64,000 nucleotides of DNA. It comes from Bradyrhizobium sp. CCBAU 051011 (lineage in GTDB: Bacteria; Pseudomonadota; Alphaproteobacteria; Rhizobiales; Xanthobacteraceae). The translations under genes were made by a program, and so were the position numbers. A model generated the notes under the pieces. It was given only the letters and a program-made list of their open reading frames with translations, ran no database searches and was not told where the DNA came from. This document shows, piece after piece, positions 17,147-26,603 of this stretch (positions are counted from its first letter, which is position 1; the number at the start of each line of letters is the position of its first letter). The stretch covers positions 744,001 to 808,000 of the forward strand of contig NZ_CP022222.1 of assembly GCF_009930815.1 (NCBI RefSeq), in the 5' to 3' direction.

Positions 17147-17341
17147 CTAATGCCGCAATTCCGGCTTCACGATGGTCTGGCGAACCTCGGTCCCGCAATC
17201 GGCGCACTCATAGGTGAAATCGATCTTCGCCATGCTCCAATGCGGTTCGACGTCGCGCACATACATTTCGAGCCCCACACAGCTCGGACAAATAACGAAG
17301 CCCGGCTCGAACTCGTCGTGATGATGGATGTAGGCTGGCAT
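17147..17341 (-). CDS. Small zinc-ribbon-like protein, 64 aa
   Basis: Starts MPAYIHHHDEFEPGFVICPS with a GGGGAGAG ribosome site. Two cysteine pairs, CPSC at about 18-21 and CADC at about 47-50, form a probable zinc ribbon. The ending EVRQTIVKPELRH is basic. It may bind nucleic acid or protein, but no specific function is known. An in-frame extension upstream to 17407 has no ribosome site. Confidence 0.75.
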   Translation of the reverse strand: MPAYIHHHDEFEPGFVICPSCVGLEMYVRDVEPHWSMAKIDFTYECADCGTEVRQTIVKPELRH

Positions 17342-17519
17342 GTCGGCTCTCCCCAAGAAAACGCCCAAGAAAGCATTTACCAGTGTCCCCGACCCGCAGC
17401 GCAGCATACGCCTCTGACGTGCAGGCGATCATGAACTCTCGCGAACACAGAGAGAACATCCCCACAATCCCGGCATGTGTGACAGATTTGCACCGCTGTG
17501 GAACTCCAGCCCCGGCGTG

Positions 17520-18707
17520 TCATTTCTCTTCGTATGACAACGGCTTACCGAACGCGCGTCTCAGCCTCGCATCGAGCTGCGGATGGTTTCGCAGCGCGCC
17601 CACGGCGCGATCGCGCAAGGCAAAGGGCCATCCGCGCCAGCTCAAAGCGGTGCTGACGTTGATCAGCGGCAGCCGCCTTACGCCGAAGCGGCGCTTGTAG
17701 GCGTAATTGCCGACGGAGAAATCGAACTCGCGCACGCCGTCTTTGTGCAGGGCCGCCATGGTGCGCTCGATGATCAACCGGCCCGGCGAACAGTTCGACC
17801 ATTTTTCGCCGGCATTGCTGATGCGGAGCATCACGTAGCGTGCGCCAGTCCTGATGCCGAGCAGCGTCGCCACGATCTCGTCGCCGACCCTGAGTACTGA
17901 GACCACCGCATAGCCATTGCCGACGCCATCGCGCACCAGGTTGCGGTAGAACGCTGCGCAGGTTTCGTCATTGAGAATGTAGTTCCGCCCGAGGCTCTGC
18001 ATTCGTGTGCTCTGCTGAACTTCGGTGGTCGCGAGAATCCGCAATGCTTCATTGCTATCGGTGACGATCGCAAAGGATGCGGCAGGATCGCGTGTGAAGA
18101 CGCGCCAGCTTCGTTGCAGCTCCGTGCGCACGACTTTTTGCAGCGTGTACCGCCAGGCGTCGTAATCCTCGCCTGTCGTGACGAGATTGCCGTTGAGCGC
18201 GCAGGCGCCGCCGTCGCCAAGCAAGGCGAGCGGATTGGGTTTGCCGTCGAGATCGACTGGCACCTTGCGAAGGCGGACGAGATCGGCCGCATCCGGCATC
18301 CGGCGCAGCGCCGACAACAGGCTTCGCCACAACACACGCGCGGCCTTGGCATCGCGCGGCGCCGTGGGCCCGAGAATCGGCGCGTTGTAGTCGGTCAGAT
18401 TGAGATCGGCGAATTCGATCGTTGCGATTCTGCCTTGCTGGCAGCGGATCAGCGGCAGCAGCACCGCCGGCTCGCCGGTCGACGCATCCGTGACAACAGC
18501 GATCAGCGGCGCCACGCCCTCGGCGCCGGCGAAGGCGCGGTACCAGGCGTCATACCATTGCGGATGCTGGAACGGCGTCGACGGGTTGATGTCGTGCCAA
18601 CGCGCGATGGCCTGTTGCCAGTCGCGCACCAGCTCGACGCGGAATTGCGCCGCGCGGCTTATTGCGCGCGCCGCCGGTTGTCCCGCACTGGTGGTCAATA
18701 CCGTCAT
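17520..18707 (-). CDS. CelD/BcsL-type GNAT acyltransferase
   Basis: 395 residues from the Met at 18707. The acetyltransferase_6 (CelD/BcsL) pattern includes NPSTPFQHPQWYDAWYRAF near the N-terminus, a central acyltransferase core with RVGDEIVATLLGI and the C-terminal signature GVREFDFSVGNYAYKRRFGV. These enzymes are found in cellulose and exopolysaccharide loci, where they are thought to acylate sugars or aminoacylate precursors. It starts 12 bases after the stop of the JmjC-like cupin gene and is therefore cotranscribed and probably coupled. The substrate is unknown. Confidence 0.85.
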   Translation of the reverse strand: MTVLTTSAGQPAARAISRAAQFRVELVRDWQQAIARWHDINPSTPFQHPQWYDAWYRAFAGAEGVAPLIAVVTDASTGEPAVLLPLIRCQQGRIATIEFADLNLTDYNAPILGPTAPRDAKAARVLWRSLLSALRRMPDAADLVRLRKVPVDLDGKPNPLALLGDGGACALNGNLVTTGEDYDAWRYTLQKVVRTELQRSWRVFTRDPAASFAIVTDSNEALRILATTEVQQSTRMQSLGRNYILNDETCAAFYRNLVRDGVGNGYAVVSVLRVGDEIVATLLGIRTGARYVMLRISNAGEKWSNCSPGRLIIERTMAALHKDGVREFDFSVGNYAYKRRFGVRRLPLINVSTALSWRGWPFALRDRAVGALRNHPQLDARLRRAFGKPLSYEEK

Positions 18708-18718
18708 CGGCGCTGCGA

Positions 18719-19651
18719 TTATGCCGCCTTCGGCAGATCGACGATCTTGCCGGGTTCGTTCGCATCGAGACGGAAGTCGATCGCACGTCGAGCCTTGCGC
18801 TCGCGCTTGACCCACTTGCTGTCGCGCACGAGCTTCTGCAGCACCTTCTTGGCAAAGAAAGACGGGCCGCGCAGATTGCTGGTCTTCGGCGTATAGCCGA
18901 AGCGATGACGCAGCAGGCCGTTGGCGAGGTGGACGATCTGGGCGCGGCGAATATCGTCATTGCCATAGGAGACCGTCATCGAGACGTTGACGGTGCCGAG
19001 ATTCTCGACGCGGTGCGGCGCGTTCAGCGGCCAGTTCAGCATCTGGCCGGGTTCGAGGTCGAACACCTGCGCATGCCCGTCGTACCAGGGCGCGTAGGGC
19101 AGATCGACCTCGACATCGAACAGCGCGATGTCCTCGAGGTGTTGCGGCTTGATGAACGGCGCGGTGTTTGGATAGACGTACACCCGCTTGCGGCCGGCGA
19201 TCTGGATCAGGCCCTGCCCCGGCAGGTCGGCATGATAGTAGACCTGCGCGTCCGGTGACGAGACGAGAATGCCAGCCTGGTGGTTCGGCATCACAAAGCC
19301 CGGAACCTTGGCAACGATCTCCTCGAACATCCGGTCGATCAGCTTGCGGAAGCGGCTGTCGACCGCGCCGACGTCGCGCATGTTAAGCCAGAGCCCGCCG
19401 CGGGAAATGGCTTCGATGACCTGCCGTCCCGAGAGGTTTCCGATATCGCCCTCGCGCCAGACGCGGCTGGAGCCCTTGGCGCCGGTCTTCACCAGGCTGT
19501 AGTGCTCGCGCGGATAGCTCTCGATCAGCTGCGCGAGTTCGTCCATCGAGAACGCCGGGGATTTGTGCATCTCGTGCTGGAGCCGGATCGGCTGATGGCT
19601 CCAAAGCTCGGAATGCGTGTCATCCCATGTGCTGAAGATCTTGCCCGTCAT
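18719..19651 (-). CDS. JmjC-like cupin, putative Fe(II)/2-oxoglutarate oxygenase
   Basis: 310 residues from the ATG at 19651, which has an AGGAG site 7 bases upstream. The HxD...H metal triad is visible: H140-A-D142 in VYYHADLPGQG and H213 in LNAPHRVEN, with a following strand GRKRVYVYPN and NVSMTVSYGND at the positions of JmjC double-stranded helix strands. It may hydroxylate a protein, lipid carrier or sugar intermediate. It is cotranscribed with the CelD/BcsL acyltransferase and divergent from a glycosyltransferase, which ties it to the polysaccharide locus. A longer upstream extension of the frame (to 20176) overlaps the divergent gene and is rejected. Confidence 0.75.
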   Translation of the reverse strand: MTGKIFSTWDDTHSELWSHQPIRLQHEMHKSPAFSMDELAQLIESYPREHYSLVKTGAKGSSRVWREGDIGNLSGRQVIEAISRGGLWLNMRDVGAVDSRFRKLIDRMFEEIVAKVPGFVMPNHQAGILVSSPDAQVYYHADLPGQGLIQIAGRKRVYVYPNTAPFIKPQHLEDIALFDVEVDLPYAPWYDGHAQVFDLEPGQMLNWPLNAPHRVENLGTVNVSMTVSYGNDDIRRAQIVHLANGLLRHRFGYTPKTSNLRGPSFFAKKVLQKLVRDSKWVKRERKARRAIDFRLDANEPGKIVDLPKAA

Positions 19652-19886
19652 CGCCGCCGCTCCTGCTGACTTCCGTTGCCTCAGTGGCCGCCTATTCCGG
19701 TTGTCCCGAAATCGCCGCCTGCCGCCATTGCCGTAGCCGCCCGATGTGCCGTTATGAGACGGCCGGACGATTTTCATGGTCGGATTGGCAAGAACGGTGC
19801 CGGGCAGACGCGCCCGCTTACCTGAAGCTAATGTCTGCGCTGTATGGCTAACGCCTGACCATTCCTGGAACCCCCGCCGCCGCACG

Positions 19887-21038
19887 ATGACTGGAGAAAC
19901 CCGATATCGGGCGCTGTTTCTCGGCGCGGGACCGCAGATGCATTGCGGCGTCGGCCAGTTTACCCGGCTGCTGCAGGAGACGATCGAAAAGCTCGAGCCG
20001 GGAATCAGCGCGACGTTAACCCTGACGCGCAAGGAAGGCGCATTCGCCGAGATCTGGCGTGCAGTCGGTTCGGCGCAAAGCGTGGTCTGCAATTTTCCGA
20101 TCGTGGCCTGGAAGCGCGTGATGTTCGCGCCGCTGGTGGCGATGGCGATTGCCCGGCTGCGCCGGCGCAAGGTCATCCTGATTCAGCATGAGTGGCGCGG
20201 GCTGCATTGGCTGCGCCGCATCACCTATATGCCCGCGCTGGTCCTTGCTGATGTCATCGTCATGTTCTCGCCGCTGGTGCGGCAGGAACTGGCAGACGAT
20301 CCCTTGCTCGGCTGGACGACAAAGAAAAGCATGCTGGCACCGCTGCCGCCGAACATCGAGGCACCAGCGGGAATCGAGGATTCGAAATTGCGGCATCGCC
20401 TGACCGCCGCGAAGGGCGACGGGCGGCTCCTGATCGGTCATTTCGGATCGATCTATCCGGGCAAGCAGCCCAACGCGCTGCTCGAGATCGGCGCCATCCT
20501 GAAGCAACGCGGCCTGAAACCGCTGATCGTCTATGTCGGCTCTTTCATTCGCGGCGTCGACAAGGTCGAGGAGGAGTTTCATGCCCGCGCGAGAGAACTC
20601 GACGTCGCCGACGACGTGATCGTCTCCGGCTTCGTCGCGTCCGATCACGAGGTGTTCGGCCTGTTCAGCGAGATCGACGTCTTCTGCTATCCGCTCGACG
20701 AGGGGCTCACCGCGCGGCGCTCCAGTATTCTCACCTGCGTGCAATCAGGCCGTCCGCTGATCGTCGCCGGCCCTACGCGGCCAGATGAATTCGACCACCA
20801 CCCGCGCTTCAAGGAATTGATCGACCGCGGCGCCATCGTGCTGGTCGCGCGCGGTTCGGACAACGAGGCGTTTGCCTACCGGATCGCCGCGGTGGTCAAG
20901 CGCCCGCCGATACCGCTGCCGTTCGATTTCGACGGCTGGTGGAAAGATGTGGCTGACGCTGTGCGGGCGCAGCTCTCTATGCCTGCGCCCGAAACCGCGC
21001 GAGATAGTGCAGCCCGAACACCGCCATCAGGAACGTGA
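19887..21038 (+). CDS. Glycosyltransferase (GT4-like, GT-B fold)
   Basis: 383 residues from the ATG at 19887 (MTGETRYRALFLGAG). N-terminal half: GAGPQMHCGVGQFTRLL acceptor domain. C-terminal half: LLIGHFGSIYPGKQPNALLE and DVFCYPLDEGLTARRSS, the donor-binding E-rich region of GT4 enzymes. It is a predicted cytoplasmic transferase that adds one sugar to a lipid-linked unit. The 3' end overlaps the convergent O-antigen-ligase gene by 62 bases. The start could be earlier, but upstream codons overlap the promoter of the JmjC gene. Confidence 0.82.
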   Translation: MTGETRYRALFLGAGPQMHCGVGQFTRLLQETIEKLEPGISATLTLTRKEGAFAEIWRAVGSAQSVVCNFPIVAWKRVMFAPLVAMAIARLRRRKVILIQHEWRGLHWLRRITYMPALVLADVIVMFSPLVRQELADDPLLGWTTKKSMLAPLPPNIEAPAGIEDSKLRHRLTAAKGDGRLLIGHFGSIYPGKQPNALLEIGAILKQRGLKPLIVYVGSFIRGVDKVEEEFHARARELDVADDVIVSGFVASDHEVFGLFSEIDVFCYPLDEGLTARRSSILTCVQSGRPLIVAGPTRPDEFDHHPRFKELIDRGAIVLVARGSDNEAFAYRIAAVVKRPPIPLPFDFDGWWKDVADAVRAQLSMPAPETARDSAARTPPSGT

Positions 21039-22290
21039 ACCACAGCGGATCGGAACGGTCGAGGAAGAAGCTTTCCATCGCCGATAGATAGAGCCCGAAC
21101 AGCCAGATCCGCAGCAGCACCATGGCCAGCGGACCATTGTTGCCGCCCTCGTCGGCGCGCTGAAAATTCCGCAAGGGCAGGATCACCAGCACCAGGATGA
21201 GTAGCGCCAGCCCGGGCACGCCCATGCCCAGCGCGGTGTCGAGATAGCCATTGTGGCTGTGCGCGGCGAAGCCGGCCCACTCCCTGCCTTCAGGGAGATT
21301 TTGAATGGCGCTGGAACCCCAGAAGGACGCAAAGCCGTAGCCGGTGAGCATTCTCGCATGCAGCGACTGCAGCGCAAATGCCCAGATGTCGGTGCGGCCG
21401 GTAAATGTTGAGTCGAACGGCAGCAATTTTGAAATTCCAGCGAGGCTCTCGAGCATCACGGTGCCGATGCTCAAAAGATTCAGCAACAGCAGCGGCGTGA
21501 GCAGGATGATCGCACGAAGCCAGAACGAGCGGATGAAGGAGGTGACCGACGTCAGCAGCAGCACCGCAAAGCACAGCGTCAGCGAGCTCTTTCCGGCCGA
21601 GTACAACAGAAACAGCGAGGCGAGCGCGATGATGGCCGCGCCGGATAGCCAGAGGCCGGAGCGGATGATGTAGACGCCGAGAAACAGCACCATCACCATG
21701 ATGGCTGCGGCCTGGTTCTTGTGGCCGAACGCGCCGCGCCAGTTGCCGGCAAGGCCCGGCTCCTGCGGATCGCTCGCCAGGTGGATCGAAAGATCAGGGG
21801 CGAGCAATATTCCGAGATAGCAGACCGCGAGCAGTGCGAACGCCGCAATGGTGAACCAATGCATCAATTCCTGCTGCGACTTCGGCAGCAGCATCAGCGC
21901 CGCCGTCAGCGCGACGACGCAGACCGTCAGCGAAAGACGCCTGATCGACGTGCCTGGATCGAACGACAGCACCACTGTCACCAGCACCCAGGCGCCGAAC
22001 AGGACAAATGCCGGCGACAACAACGTCGCCAATCCGCGCCCATCGTTTCGCATCGCCAGCGCGACCGTCAGCACGCTCAGCGCGCCGAATAACGCGTAAG
22101 TCGCAAGCTCATTGCCGGTGCCGACGTTGCCGATCTGCAGATCGCCGAGGCTTTCAAACGGATGCAGCGATATCCACCCCAGCAGCAGTGTTCCGACGAA
22201 CGTCGCGCCGCGCACGATATCCATCACCTGCTGCTGCTTGACGCCGGCAGCCACAATGCGGATCTCGGATGCGTCGACGAGCTGTCTCAT
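20977..22290 (-). CDS. O-antigen ligase/Wzy-like polymerase (ExoQ-like)
   Basis: 437 residues, about ten membrane helices. The start at 22290 overlaps the upstream GT2 stop as ATGA. The Wzy_C-type central loop is clear: GNWRGAFGHKNQAAAI and, further on, FTGRTDIWAFAL and FAAHSHNGYLDTALGMGVPG with the conserved His. Such proteins polymerise repeat units or ligate O-antigen at the periplasmic face. Given Wzx and Wzc-like genes nearby, polymerisation is the better guess. Confidence 0.87.
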   Translation of the reverse strand: MRQLVDASEIRIVAAGVKQQQVMDIVRGATFVGTLLLGWISLHPFESLGDLQIGNVGTGNELATYALFGALSVLTVALAMRNDGRGLATLLSPAFVLFGAWVLVTVVLSFDPGTSIRRLSLTVCVVALTAALMLLPKSQQELMHWFTIAAFALLAVCYLGILLAPDLSIHLASDPQEPGLAGNWRGAFGHKNQAAAIMVMVLFLGVYIIRSGLWLSGAAIIALASLFLLYSAGKSSLTLCFAVLLLTSVTSFIRSFWLRAIILLTPLLLLNLLSIGTVMLESLAGISKLLPFDSTFTGRTDIWAFALQSLHARMLTGYGFASFWGSSAIQNLPEGREWAGFAAHSHNGYLDTALGMGVPGLALLILVLVILPLRNFQRADEGGNNGPLAMVLLRIWLFGLYLSAMESFFLDRSDPLWFTFLMAVFGLHYLARFRAQA

Positions 22291-23336
22291 GAGGCGATCT
22301 TCGACGCCTTGTAGGGCTGCGGTTCGAGGCCGAACGCGGCCAGCGCGCTGCCGATCGCCACCGTTATCGGGTGCATGGCAATGGAACCCTTGCGTTCGGT
22401 CAGAATGGCGTACGCGGCATAGACGAGCGACAACGGCAAGGCCGCCAGCAGTTTGATGGTCAGCTTCGCCTGCAGCCAGACCGTCGGCGTAGCCTTGCGC
22501 TGGATGTGATAATTGATGGCGCCAATCCGCAGGCCCCGCGTCACCAGCCATTTCAGGCTGGTCCGGCTTTGCGGCACGGTCTCGCTGATCGTGGCTTCGG
22601 CCACCCAGTGAAATCGCATGCCGAGCCGCATGCAGCGATAGAAGAAATCAGTGTCCCCGCCGCCGAGGAAATTGAAACGGAGATCAAACGCGGGCGTACC
22701 CAGCCGGTCGAACACCGAGCGCCGGATCAGGCAGTTGCCGCAGCCATAGATCACCGGCACCGGTCCCGAGGCGTCGTAGGCCGGCGCAAAAGCCGGGTGA
22801 CGCCGAAGTCCGTGCTTCCGTTCATCATCGAACTCAGGGAATACCGGTCCGCCGACGATCTCGGCGCCGGTCGCTTCCGCAGTGGTGAGCATCAGCTCCA
22901 GCCAGTCCGGCGAGGCGATTTCGTCGTCGTCGATCATCAGAAAGCTGGTCGCCAGTGGAAACATCTGCAGCGCTGTCTCGAAGGCGGCATTGATCGCATG
23001 GCAATTGCCTTGTCGCGGCTCGATCACGCAAAGACCTGATAATTTTCCCAACGCGAGGTACTCGGCCGCCACCGGTACGCTTTCGCTCTTCGACACATCG
23101 TTCTCGACCAGGACAACGGCGAAGCGACGGCCAGTGCGCTGACCGGCAAGCGATTCCAGCGTGCGGCGCAGGTAATCCGGACGACGGAAACAGGGAAGGC
23201 AAACTACGGTTTCGATGGTGGGATCGAGGCCTGCCGAAAGCGCCACCAGCGCGCGCAGCGCCCTGACCGACGGATCTGATACGTCCATCCGGTGATCGCT
23301 GGTCGATATCCCTGCCATGACACTCAGGTCGTTCAC
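22287..23336 (-). CDS. Glycosyltransferase family 2
   Basis: 349 residues. GT-A domain: VVCLPCFRRPDYLRRTLESL near 44-63, VVLVEND near 74-80 and the metal-binding triple Asp at 136-138 in SFLMIDDDEIASPDW. Then GGGDTDFFYRCMRLG is the acceptor-side ED-like motif. The C-terminal part has hydrophobic segments (LLAALPLSLVYAAYAIL, HPITVAIGSALAAFGL) that may anchor it to the inner membrane. Translationally coupled to the Wzy-like gene. Confidence 0.9.
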   Translation of the reverse strand: MNDLSVMAGISTSDHRMDVSDPSVRALRALVALSAGLDPTIETVVCLPCFRRPDYLRRTLESLAGQRTGRRFAVVLVENDVSKSESVPVAAEYLALGKLSGLCVIEPRQGNCHAINAAFETALQMFPLATSFLMIDDDEIASPDWLELMLTTAEATGAEIVGGPVFPEFDDERKHGLRRHPAFAPAYDASGPVPVIYGCGNCLIRRSVFDRLGTPAFDLRFNFLGGGDTDFFYRCMRLGMRFHWVAEATISETVPQSRTSLKWLVTRGLRIGAINYHIQRKATPTVWLQAKLTIKLLAALPLSLVYAAYAILTERKGSIAMHPITVAIGSALAAFGLEPQPYKASKIAS

Positions 23337-23350
23337 GAATATGTCTCATC

Positions 23351-23424
23351 GTCCCGAAACGGGATCGCCGGCTTGGATCCCGGGACACTTCCGTCTCGAT
23401 AAGGCCGTTCGTTCCGGGATGACC
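23351..23424. repeat. Palindromic intergenic element
   Basis: GTCCCG...CGGGAC flank an inner GGGATC...GATCCC stem, followed by CCGTTCGTTCCGGGATGACC. It lies upstream of the GT2 gene and could be a degraded dispersed repeat. No second copy was seen in the window. Confidence 0.35.
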
Positions 23425-23549
23425 CGGCGTTTGCGAACGTAACGCTGGCGATGGTGCAAATTTCGGTCCGCCGGCACCGCGCGACGTGCCGAACTCCGAG
23501 GACGGTTAATGGACGGAGTTAATCCGCGCTGAACAGCCCCGACCGCAGA

Positions 23550-24536
23550 TCAACGACTGAACAGCTTTCGGAACAGGAGCTGCGACTTCGGAAACGCGCC
23601 GTTGTCGATCTGTGTCGGCCACGCCCCGTCGACATCGAAGTACGCAGCGTAAGCAATCCTGTCCTCATTCTTCATGAACCAGTCATGCATCTGCTGAATG
23701 AAGAACGGATTGTCGCCGGCATTGCCGACGCCCCATTCGGGATAGCTCATGCGCTTGCCGTGCAGACGCGCAAACTCGCGATGCCATTCCAGGCCGAACG
23801 GCGCCTTGACGTAAAAGTTGTTCCAGCGCTCCTCAGGCGTGCCGTCATGCTTGAAGTCGTAAACGTCGAGGCCGATGTAGTCGACGACATCGTCGCCGGG
23901 ATAGCTCGCGTCCGCCGGCATTTCCTGCGGTCCCCATCCCGGACACCAGTCGAACTTGAAGCCTGAGGAGTGACGGCGGAATATTTCCACGACGCGGCGG
24001 AACGCTTTGATGTAATCCGCCTCATGCCCTTTCGCGAACCATGCCATCTCAGCCAGGTTCATTTCCCAGCCGAGCCGGATGATCGCTTTCGGATGCGCTT
24101 CCGAAATCGCCCGGGCCGCCACTTCGAATTCGATATCGTGGAGCCCTTCGGCAACGTCGGCGAGCGGCGTGCCTTTCATGGTCAGCGGGATCGACCAGAC
24201 CACGTTGCGCGACGGATTGAGCTTCTTCCAGACGCCGGGAACCCAGTTCAATTTGGAGAAATCCTCCCACGTCGTCTGACCGTAGAAGTCGACGCCCAAC
24301 ACCGAGGACGGTTTTTGCTTCAGCCATTTTTCCCACGTCTGCAGCGTATGCTCGCGCCCGACTGGCCCCCAATTGACGAAGGCGCCGGCAAATTTCGCCG
24401 GGTTGGAAACGCCGCGTGAGGCCGCATTGCTGTCGACGCGAGCCAGCAGCAGCACGGTCAGCACGAAGACCGCCAGCAACAGCAGCAGCCGCTTCAGGCC
24501 GTGCCCCCTGCGTCGCCTGGGATCAGTTCGAAACAT
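23550..24536 (-). CDS. Glycoside hydrolase family 26-like endoglycanase
   Basis: 328 residues from the Met at 24536; arginine-rich N-terminus and one membrane helix (about 14-33), so it is anchored or secreted. GH26 catalytic pair: acid/base Glu158 in RLGWEMN and nucleophile Glu267 in MSYPEWGVGNAG, with GLDVYDF between. GH26 enzymes cleave beta-1,4-mannans, beta-1,3-xylans or related glycans. In a polysaccharide locus it probably trims or releases the locus product and may set its chain length (inference). It is divergent from the Wzx gene. Confidence 0.87.
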   Translation of the reverse strand: MFRTDPRRRRGHGLKRLLLLLAVFVLTVLLLARVDSNAASRGVSNPAKFAGAFVNWGPVGREHTLQTWEKWLKQKPSSVLGVDFYGQTTWEDFSKLNWVPGVWKKLNPSRNVVWSIPLTMKGTPLADVAEGLHDIEFEVAARAISEAHPKAIIRLGWEMNLAEMAWFAKGHEADYIKAFRRVVEIFRRHSSGFKFDWCPGWGPQEMPADASYPGDDVVDYIGLDVYDFKHDGTPEERWNNFYVKAPFGLEWHREFARLHGKRMSYPEWGVGNAGDNPFFIQQMHDWFMKNEDRIAYAAYFDVDGAWPTQIDNGAFPKSQLLFRKLFSR

Positions 24537-25085
24537 CGGCTGCCCTCGCGTCGCGCACGGCGTTAACGCACCTTGCGCGATGAGTAGTTCGCGCCGTCGC
24601 AAAAGGACACAGGCCGGACAAGGCGGCTGTCCCAAAAAGAACAGCAGCCTCACGGCCCCTGCTTGCAGAAAGAGATTCTCGAAAAAAAATCAAACAAAAG
24701 CTCATCGGCAATCCATTTGCCGACAAGGCCGGCGATCTCGGCAACCGGCTTTGCAATATCCGGTCCAGCGCGGACCACACGCACGATCAGCGCTGCCCCT
24801 ATGGTTACTGTGGAACTGCAGCGGCGACCGGATGTCGCAAATGCGGACATCGTGGAAGGACCGGATGTGCCGAAAATTCCTGGCTTCGTCGCCTATCTGC
24901 AGCAGACGGCGGAAAACCGCCGGATTAACCACGCTGACGCGCCGCAGCACGTTCAGCGCGGGTTCGGCACCGATCTTGCTCCAATGGGCAGCGCGGGAGG
25001 TTTGCGCCTGTTAACGGCGGGCCTCCCGCCGATTTGTCGAGATGAATAGTGTCGTGTTGTTAACCCTGGACCCATTGCCGAACTA
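24537..25085. other. Divergent intergenic region, GH26 gene and wzx
   Basis: This 549-base gap separates two divergent transcripts. It holds an A-run (GAAAAAAAATCAAACAAAAG) at about 24677-24700, more AT-rich than its surroundings, and a hairpin GCGGGAGG...CCTCCCGC at 24993-25029 ahead of wzx. Possible short frames (for example 24802-25049) are not convincing. Promoters for both directions should lie here. Confidence 0.5.
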
Positions 25086-26603
25086 ATGCTCAGCCAGACG
25101 TTCCATTATTCGGTTGCAAGCGTCGTGTCGGCCGCCATCGGCCTGCTGAGCGCGGTCGTATTCACGCGCCTGCTCTCACCGGACGAATATGGCGTCTATG
25201 TCGTCGGGCTCAGCACCGCGGGTATCGTCTCGGCGCTGCTGTTCACCTGGGTCCGCGTCGCCGCGCTGCGTTTTCAGTCGGAGGGCGGCGCGGTCGACGT
25301 CAGGAAGACCATTTTCCTCGCCTATCTCATCTCCGCGCTCGCCGCGCCGATCGCACTCCTTGTTGCCACGCTGACGACGTCGGTATCGCTGGAGCGAAAT
25401 ATCGCTGCCATCTTCTTCGCGCTCGGGCTCGGCCTGTTCGAGCTCGGGCAGGAGCTACTGAAAGCGCGGCTACAATCGCTTGCGTTCATGACGGCGTCGA
25501 TCATCCGCGCCTGCCTGGCGTTCACGCTGTGCCTGGCCGCAGCACTTCTCGGCGGCGGCGGACTGTGCCAGCTCGCGATGGTGGCCATCACCTATTTCGT
25601 CACGACGACGCTGTTTGCGAGCACGATCCTGCGATCCCCCGTCGCAGGACCGAAGATTTCCGATCTGCGGACATTCGCGTCCTTTGGCATTCCGATCACG
25701 CTGTCCGGCATCGTCTTCGCGATCCATGCGGCGCTCGACCGCATGCTGGTGTTCCATTTCATGGGCGACCATGCGGCCGGTCAGTACGGCGCATCCGCCG
25801 ATCTCGTCCGGCAGATCATCCTCATTCCCGCGGTGAGCATCGCGTCCGCCACGATCCCGCTGGCGGTGCGCGCCTACGCAACCGGCGGCGACCGTGAAGC
25901 ACGGCCGCATCTGGAATTCAGCCTCGAAATTCTCCTGGCCGCCGTGCTGCCGGCGGTCGTCGGCGTGGCGCTGACGAGCAGCTATATCGCCGGCGTGATC
26001 CTCGGCATCGAGTTCCGCGAGACCGCGGCGCAGATCATGCCGATCCTGGCCTTTGCCTGGCTGTTCCAGTCATTCTCCCAGTCCTACATTCACGCGAGCT
26101 TTCACCTCGCCAAGACGCCGTTCATGATGACGACGCAGAGCATCGCGATGTTGGTCGCGAACCTCGCCGTCATGCCGGTCCTGCTTGCCCGATTTGGCCT
26201 GGTCGGCGCCGCATCGAGCCTCGTCATCGTCGAAGCCTTCGGCGCAGCGTTCGGGTGGTTCCTGACGCGGAAGGCGTTTCCGCTGCCTTTCAACGCGCCC
26301 CACATCATGCGCATCGTCGCGGCGACGGCGATCATGGCTTTGGTGCTGACGTTCCTGAAACCGCTGCTTCCGATCGGCGTGGTCTCGTTTGCCGTGCTGG
26401 CCACGACCGGCTGCATCGTATACGCCCTCGCCGCCTTCGCGTTCGACATCGCGGGCCTGCGCCAGGCCGTGATCGCTTACGGCGCGCGGCGCAATCTCTG
26501 GCCGGCCGCAGGCCAATCAAATCTTGAAGGACACGTCCTCCCGTCCGCGTCCGTCACCGCCCCGTCCACGGGACTATCCGGCATATCGGCAAGAGAACCA
26601 TGA
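25086..26603 (+). CDS. Polysaccharide flippase, Wzx/MOP superfamily
   Basis: 505 residues with about 12-14 hydrophobic helices. The start MLSQTFHYSVASVVSAAIGL leading to FTRLLSPDEYGVYVV is the classical MOP-flippase N-terminus. It moves undecaprenyl-linked repeat units across the inner membrane. The final 40 residues are hydrophilic. Its stop overlaps the next gene by 4 bases, so it heads an operon with a glycosyltransferase, a methyltransferase and a deacetylase remnant. Confidence 0.92.
   Translation: MLSQTFHYSVASVVSAAIGLLSAVVFTRLLSPDEYGVYVVGLSTAGIVSALLFTWVRVAALRFQSEGGAVDVRKTIFLAYLISALAAPIALLVATLTTSVSLERNIAAIFFALGLGLFELGQELLKARLQSLAFMTASIIRACLAFTLCLAAALLGGGGLCQLAMVAITYFVTTTLFASTILRSPVAGPKISDLRTFASFGIPITLSGIVFAIHAALDRMLVFHFMGDHAAGQYGASADLVRQIILIPAVSIASATIPLAVRAYATGGDREARPHLEFSLEILLAAVLPAVVGVALTSSYIAGVILGIEFRETAAQIMPILAFAWLFQSFSQSYIHASFHLAKTPFMMTTQSIAMLVANLAVMPVLLARFGLVGAASSLVIVEAFGAAFGWFLTRKAFPLPFNAPHIMRIVAATAIMALVLTFLKPLLPIGVVSFAVLATTGCIVYALAAFAFDIAGLRQAVIAYGARRNLWPAAGQSNLEGHVLPSASVTAPSTGLSGISAREP

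Noticed and set aside
19652-20176. N-terminal extension of the JmjC-like gene to 485 residues
   Set aside because: It would run through the start of the divergent glycosyltransferase, while the Met at 19651 has a good AGGAG site.
24802-25049. Possible 82-codon gene ahead of wzx
   Set aside because: No ribosome site, no recognised motif and it covers a GC-rich hairpin; more likely leader or spacer.
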